Below the pieces are notes generated by a model. The model did not search any database and was not told the origin of the DNA. It saw only the letters and a program-made list of their open reading frames with translations. The position numbers were made by a program, and so were the translations under genes. Of a stretch of 16,578 bases of DNA, positions 14,162 to 16,578 are shown in pieces. Source of the DNA: Candidatus Uhrbacteria bacterium (GTDB lineage: Bacteria > Patescibacteriota > Patescibacteriia > UBA9934); contig CAITFQ010000047.1 in assembly GCA_903891735.1 (NCBI GenBank), positions 1 through 16,578 of the forward strand. The letters run 5' to 3'. Every line of letters starts with the position of its first letter. Within the stretch, counting starts at the first letter, position 1.

Positions 14162-14293
14162 AATCATTCAGTTGGCATGTCCTCTAGACGACGCCAACCT
14201 CGGCCCTGTAAAAGCCCCCGAGTCATACGAGGTGAGCCAGCTTTTACGGTTGACGAGGTGCAGCTAGGAAAGAGATATGCCGACTGAATGATT
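14162..14293 (-). ncRNA. Structured leader RNA of unknown class upstream of alaS
   Basis: On the minus strand, 14293-14277 pairs with 14178-14162 (16 of 17 positions). Inside this outer stem are nested pairings: CTCT/AGAG or TCCT/AGGA, ACCTCG/CGAGGT (14260-14255 with 14203-14198), an 8-bp GTAAAAGC/GCTTTTAC stem (14247-14240 with 14214-14207), and a terminal CCTCG/CGGGG hairpin with a 7-nt TATGACT loop. Together they make a rod of about 130 nt. A promoter at 14291-14319 would start the RNA near 14285, so about 9 bp of the outer stem would be in the transcript. The 3' arm is followed by ATTTTTA and then the alaS ATG 7 nt later, so the rod could act as an attenuator. I see no T-box sequence, no SRP-type GGAA loop, and no riboswitch core that I know. 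Confidence 0.55.
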
Positions 14294-14319
14294 GTAACTG
14301 ACCCTTAAAAAAAAGTCGA
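14291..14319 (-). promoter_or_regulatory. Putative promoter of the alaS leader RNA
   Basis: Minus-strand TCGACT (14319-14314) and TACAAT (14296-14291) with a 17-bp spacer match 4/6 and 5/6 of the sigma-70-type consensus. The spacer holds the T-tract of the preceding terminator. The predicted start is near 14285, inside the 5' arm of the rod-like RNA. Confidence 0.5.
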
Positions 14320-14342
14320 CGCCCCCAATCGATGGGGGCGTC
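14307..14342 (-). terminator. Strong intrinsic terminator after the 49-residue membrane protein gene
   Basis: A perfect 10-bp G+C-rich stem (14342-14333 with 14327-14318), 5-nt loop, then GAC and eight consecutive T residues (14314-14307) on the minus strand. The 29 bp between it and the stop codon at 14372 hold nothing else I can identify. It isolates the small gene from alaS. Confidence 0.93.
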
Positions 14343-14371
14343 TAGGGACGGACGAGGCCGTCAAGGGCGGG

Positions 14372-14521
14372 CTAGCTGATGCGCCTGCAACTCGGCTCCT
14401 TACTCTTCTCGTTGAGCACCACCAGCAGGGCGATCAAGCCCAGGCCGAGAACGTTTTGCTCGAGTGTGAGCAGGAAGTTCTGCCAGGTCAGCTGGTGCAT
14501 GAGGTAGTCTTGCAGGATCAT
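14372..14521 (-). CDS. 49-residue single-helix membrane protein, unknown function
   Basis: Hand translation from the ATG at 14521 gives MILQDYLMHQLTWQNFLLTL, then EQNVLGLGLIALLVVLNEKS and a basic tail with one Cys, 49 residues in all. Residues 24-36 form a hydrophobic helix followed by a Lys/Arg-rich end; the N-terminal half (residues 1-20) is amphipathic. Support for a real gene: CGGAG six bases before the ATG, a full promoter (14583-14611), a strong terminator (14307-14342), and G/C-ending codons throughout that differ from the neighbours. It stands alone as one transcript with a leader of about 55 nt containing a run of seven C. I recognise no family. Small regulatory membrane protein, holin-like or type I toxin-like are possible roles, all inference. 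Confidence 0.7.
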   Translation of the reverse strand: MILQDYLMHQLTWQNFLLTLEQNVLGLGLIALLVVLNEKSKEPSCRRIS

Positions 14522-14582
14522 GGTGTTCTCCGGGGTGGGGGGGTGGTTGCGGACAGCTTACAAACAGAGAAGTTGACCAGTC

Positions 14583-14611
14583 ACTATACCACAAATTCTA
14601 GCAAAAGTCCA
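14583..14611 (-). promoter_or_regulatory. Promoter of the 49-residue membrane protein gene
   Basis: Minus-strand TGGACT (14611-14606) and TATAGT (14588-14583) with a 17-bp spacer; TGG before the -10 makes it extended. The spacer is one arm of a 49-bp inverted repeat. The predicted start is near 14576, giving a leader of about 55 nt before the ATG at 14521. Confidence 0.65.
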
Positions 14612-14640
14612 GTCCTTATACCAGCTTTTGTTAGAATTTG
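14592..14640. repeat. Inverted repeat with 16-bp arms around a 17-bp centre
   Basis: Arms 14592-14607 and 14625-14640 match at 15 of 16 positions; the exception is a G-T pair if read as plus-strand RNA. One arm is the -35/-10 spacer of the small-protein promoter and the other lies 13-28 bp beyond the stop of the upstream gene. There is no T-run behind it on the minus strand, so a plain terminator is unlikely. A dimeric regulator site, or the stabilising 3' hairpin of the upstream mRNA, would fit. Confidence 0.6.
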
Positions 14641-14652
14641 CCAGCAAAATGC

Positions 14653-15072
14653 CTATTTATGCGGTAGTCTAGGCTGTGGACCCAGATAGTCCGTCTGCTC
14701 CTTGTCCTCTGGCAAGACGTGAATTGGCAAACCGTCCGGGTTATTATCGGCAAACACCGTCGACGGCGGGGCCTCACGCTCAAACCGCTCCGAAGTCATA
14801 CGCTGTAGTACCTTTTGGGCCACTGGTAGCCGACTGCGAATCTCGACTGGCGGCGGCTCCACTTCCTCTAGATCGGTGTCGCTGAGCTCGACCGGCGCAT
14901 CGCCAGCCTGCAGAAGCTGCTCTGGCAATTCGGGCAGCTGGATAATCGCCAGCGTTGGCACGGCCACCTTAGCCCGCCGCCACGCACGCCAAGTCACATA
15001 CAAACATCTACCACTCCACAGCCACAAAATAACGGCCAGGAGACAGCAGCAATCCGTCAAACAGAAAGCCAT
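14653..15072 (-). CDS. Membrane-anchored protein of unknown function
   Basis: A 139-residue protein with one N-terminal hydrophobic segment (about residues 5-24, Cys/Leu-rich: CLTDCCCLLAVILWLW), a basic patch WRAWRRAK right after it (positive-inside, suggesting the rest is cytoplasmic), then a Pro/Glu-rich, probably disordered tail with ELPEQLLQ and LEEVEPPPVEIRSRLP. I recognise no domain. The start is well supported by GGGAGG five bases before the ATG, among the best ribosome binding sites in this window. It lies 44 nt after the SanA-like gene, probably in the same transcript; CATAAT at 15109-15104 could be a weak -10 of its own. Confidence 0.7.
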   Translation of the reverse strand: MAFCLTDCCCLLAVILWLWSGRCLYVTWRAWRRAKVAVPTLAIIQLPELPEQLLQAGDAPVELSDTDLEEVEPPPVEIRSRLPVAQKVLQRMTSERFEREAPPSTVFADNNPDGLPIHVLPEDKEQTDYLGPQPRLPHK

Positions 15073-15116
15073 GTATTCCTCCCGGGTCAGCGCAAAGTAG
15101 CAGATTATGGCTAAGC

Positions 15117-15782
15117 TTACAATCCTTCATCCCACGTCACCCGTCCGTCACCTGTAATATCCACCACTTCACCTAAATACTTAGGAGTCGCTCCGGTCAA
15201 CACGTCGACATAAGCCTTAACAATGGCAAAGCGCTCCCGCAAAGCAAATTGTTCATCCTTAGCATACGCCTGTCGTTCCGCCGCCACTCCATGAACGTCC
15301 ATGCCCAACGCCTCACCAATATAAATCGCCCGTGGCAAGTGGAACGTCTGGCTAGCCACCAGGGCCGACGTCACCCCAAACACATTGCGCGCCCGATACA
15401 TCGTATCATAAGTATCAAAACCGGCGTGATCCAAAAATATATCTTGCGGTGCCACACCCAGCGTCAACAAATAGCGACGCATCGCATTCACCTCATCATA
15501 ATCCGCTTGCCCGTGGTCACCACTAACCAAAATCTTCGGCGCTTTGCCAGCCACGTACAACTCATCAGCCATCAATAATCTGTCTTTCAAAACGTCCGAC
15601 GGTTCGCCACTCGGCAACACGCTGGCTCCTGGCACAATAATTGCTTGGACGACGCTGGCTTCATCGATCGTCACAATTTTTGAACTCGTCGAATACACCG
15701 CCGCCTGGGCACAAATAAATAACGCTAAGCTTAAAGCGCACACAACTACCGGCACCGCCAACACTAATCGCACCCACCTCAT
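15117..15782 (-). CDS. SanA/YdcF-family (DUF218) envelope protein
   Basis: A 221-residue protein with an N-terminal membrane anchor (about residues 5-28) and a DUF218 domain. The signature blocks are AIIVPGASVLPSGEPSDVLKDRL, ILVSGDHGQADYDEVNAMRRYL, DIFLDHAGFDTYDTMYRAR, VASQTFHLPRAIYI. E. coli SanA belongs to this family and affects the envelope barrier to vancomycin; the biochemical activity is not settled, though the Ser/Asp/His residues hint at a hydrolase or transferase. The C-terminus DITGDGRVTWDE fits an EF-hand-like calcium loop. Its ATG overlaps the murJ stop by 4 bp, linking it to cell-wall precursor export. Confidence 0.9.
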   Translation of the reverse strand: MRWVRLVLAVPVVVCALSLALFICAQAAVYSTSSKIVTIDEASVVQAIIVPGASVLPSGEPSDVLKDRLLMADELYVAGKAPKILVSGDHGQADYDEVNAMRRYLLTLGVAPQDIFLDHAGFDTYDTMYRARNVFGVTSALVASQTFHLPRAIYIGEALGMDVHGVAAERQAYAKDEQFALRERFAIVKAYVDVLTGATPKYLGEVVDITGDGRVTWDEGL

Positions 15783-16578
15783 AGTCCAGTACTCATCTCC
15801 GTCGGCCTGGCTGACTTCAATAACTTTCGTTTCAAACCATAGAGCACCGCCCGCATTTCTGGACTACCAAGGGCGTAAGCGACCACACCATAAGTTACCA
15901 TGCCAACTCCACCCGCCACCGCCGTTTGCGCCGCCACATGCCACAACGTATCCAAATCCCACACCGCGGACACGGCATATTTAATCAGTTGCATCACCAC
16001 TGCTGCTGCCCCGCCAGCCAACAATAAAATAGTCGCGGACCAAGCAATCCGTTTCTCGTCCAAATCACCCAACCGTTTGTGCAACATAATCCACAACACC
16101 ACCGCCTGGAAAATCGCCGTGATCGTAAAACTCAGTCCCAATCCAACCACACCCAAACTGCGCGTCAAAAACCAAGCTCCAGCCGCATTCAACAAAGCCG
16201 AACTCAGGCCGACCACAAACGGCGTCACCGTATCCTCATAGGCAAAATAAGCGCGCACTAAAACGTAGACCAACGACTGGGCGCAAAAACTGATCGCAAA
16301 GAAGCCTAAAATATTAGAAGTAGTAATCGTTGCCGCCCAATCAAAACTGGCCGAGCCGTAAAGAATGCGCACAATCTGCGCTCGTAGTAACAAAGTAACC
16401 GCCGTAATCGGCACAATAAAAAACAAAACTTGGCGCACCGTGTCCGAAAATGAACTACGAAAAGCTACCTGGTCATTTTTATTAGCGTAATCACAAAACG
16501 TCGGATACGCCGCAATCGCGTAAGACACGGCGAACACGCCAATCGGGAAATAGTTCAAAGCGTAGGAAATGTTGAGCA
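15779..16578 (-). CDS. murJ: MurJ/MviN lipid II flippase, C-terminal part (5' end outside window)
   Basis: The frame is open to the right edge (first visible residues LNISYALNYFPIGVFAVSYA), so the start lies outside; the TTG at 16558 is internal. LNYFPIGVFAVSYAIAAYPT corresponds to the conserved MurJ segment that leads into TM helix 7-8 in known members. LVRAYFAYEDTVTPFVVGL and LGVVGLGLSFTITAIFQ are further family blocks, and at least six hydrophobic helices follow. MurJ exports lipid II for peptidoglycan synthesis. The C-terminus is basic (KRKLLKSARP). It overlaps the SanA-like gene by 4 bp. A different MOP-family exporter is possible but less likely from these blocks. Confidence 0.88.
   Translation of the reverse strand, partial: LNISYALNYFPIGVFAVSYAIAAYPTFCDYANKNDQVAFRSSFSDTVRQVLFFIVPITAVTLLLRAQIVRILYGSASFDWAATITTSNILGFFAISFCAQSLVYVLVRAYFAYEDTVTPFVVGLSSALLNAAGAWFLTRSLGVVGLGLSFTITAIFQAVVLWIMLHKRLGDLDEKRIAWSATILLLAGGAAAVVMQLIKYAVSAVWDLDTLWHVAAQTAVAGGVGMVTYGVVAYALGSPEMRAVLYGLKRKLLKSARPTEMSTGL

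Noticed and set aside
14207..14247. A tRNA in the alaS upstream RNA because of its 7-nt loop
   Set aside because: The loop TATGACT does not have the usual anticodon-loop form, there is no T-psi-C or D-arm sequence, and the stem arrangement is a rod, not a cloverleaf.
14162..14293. T-box riboswitch, SRP (4.5S) RNA or 6S RNA as the identity of the alaS upstream RNA
   Set aside because: No T-box sequence, no GGAA-capped SRP loop with its asymmetric internal loop, and it is shorter than 6S RNA with no single large central bubble. Left as unknown class.
14400..14594. 64-residue minus-strand ORF overlapping the small membrane protein
   Set aside because: Its GTG start lies at or upstream of the predicted -10, its composition is Pro/Arg-rich shadow-like, and the 49-residue frame has the ribosome binding site.
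1..16578. CRISPR arrays, insertion sequences, integrases or tRNA genes
   Set aside because: I looked for regularly spaced direct repeats, transposase-like ORFs and cloverleaf patterns on both strands and found none.

Overview
Every gene I can support in this window lies on the minus strand, so the region is best read from right to left. The DNA is about half G+C, tightly packed and without insertion sequences, CRISPR arrays or tRNA/rRNA genes. The organism is most likely a member of the Candidate Phyla Radiation (Patescibacteria). This is inferred from a short alanyl-tRNA synthetase that stops after the editing domain, an RNA polymerase alpha subunit without its C-terminal domain, the merged gene order infA-rpmJ-rpsM-rpsK-rpsD-rpoA-rplQ-rplM-rpsI, and very short or absent 5' leaders. 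I cannot name the lineage more closely.

Right to left: (1) 16578-14653 holds the 3' end of a murJ-type lipid II flippase, a SanA/YdcF-type envelope protein and a membrane-anchored protein of unknown function. (2) 14640-14307 is a self-contained unit that standard ORF calling would miss: a promoter inside a 49-bp inverted repeat, a 49-residue one-helix membrane protein with a good ribosome binding site, and a strong intrinsic terminator. (3) 14293-14156 is a rod-like structured RNA of about 130 nt just upstream of alaS. (4) alaS is followed by three small unknown proteins (12360-11003) that share sequence modules pairwise. (5) 10942-7043 is the translation/transcription operon from infA to rpsI, with its own promoter and terminator; a hairpin and a 33-codon ORF sit between infA and rpmJ. 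(6) 7048-1337 is a surface-glycan operon: Wzx-like flippase, one GT4 and two GT2 glycosyltransferases, and an O-antigen ligase/polymerase-like protein, with 4-bp overlaps or 1-3 bp gaps. (7) 1321-1220 carries two near-perfect palindromes. (8) 1198-1 is a small cassette encoding a DUF2200 protein, a MazG-like nucleotide pyrophosphohydrolase and the start of a DUF2075-type helicase with a nuclease-like N-terminus; its last gene looks richer in A+T.

At three junctions the -35 element of the next transcription unit overlaps the T-tract of the preceding terminator, and several start codons lie only about 0-5 nt from the predicted transcription start. The best candidates for undescribed biology are the alaS leader RNA, the 49-residue membrane protein in its inverted-repeat promoter, the modular trio of small proteins, and the DUF2200/MazG/DUF2075 cassette behind paired palindromes.
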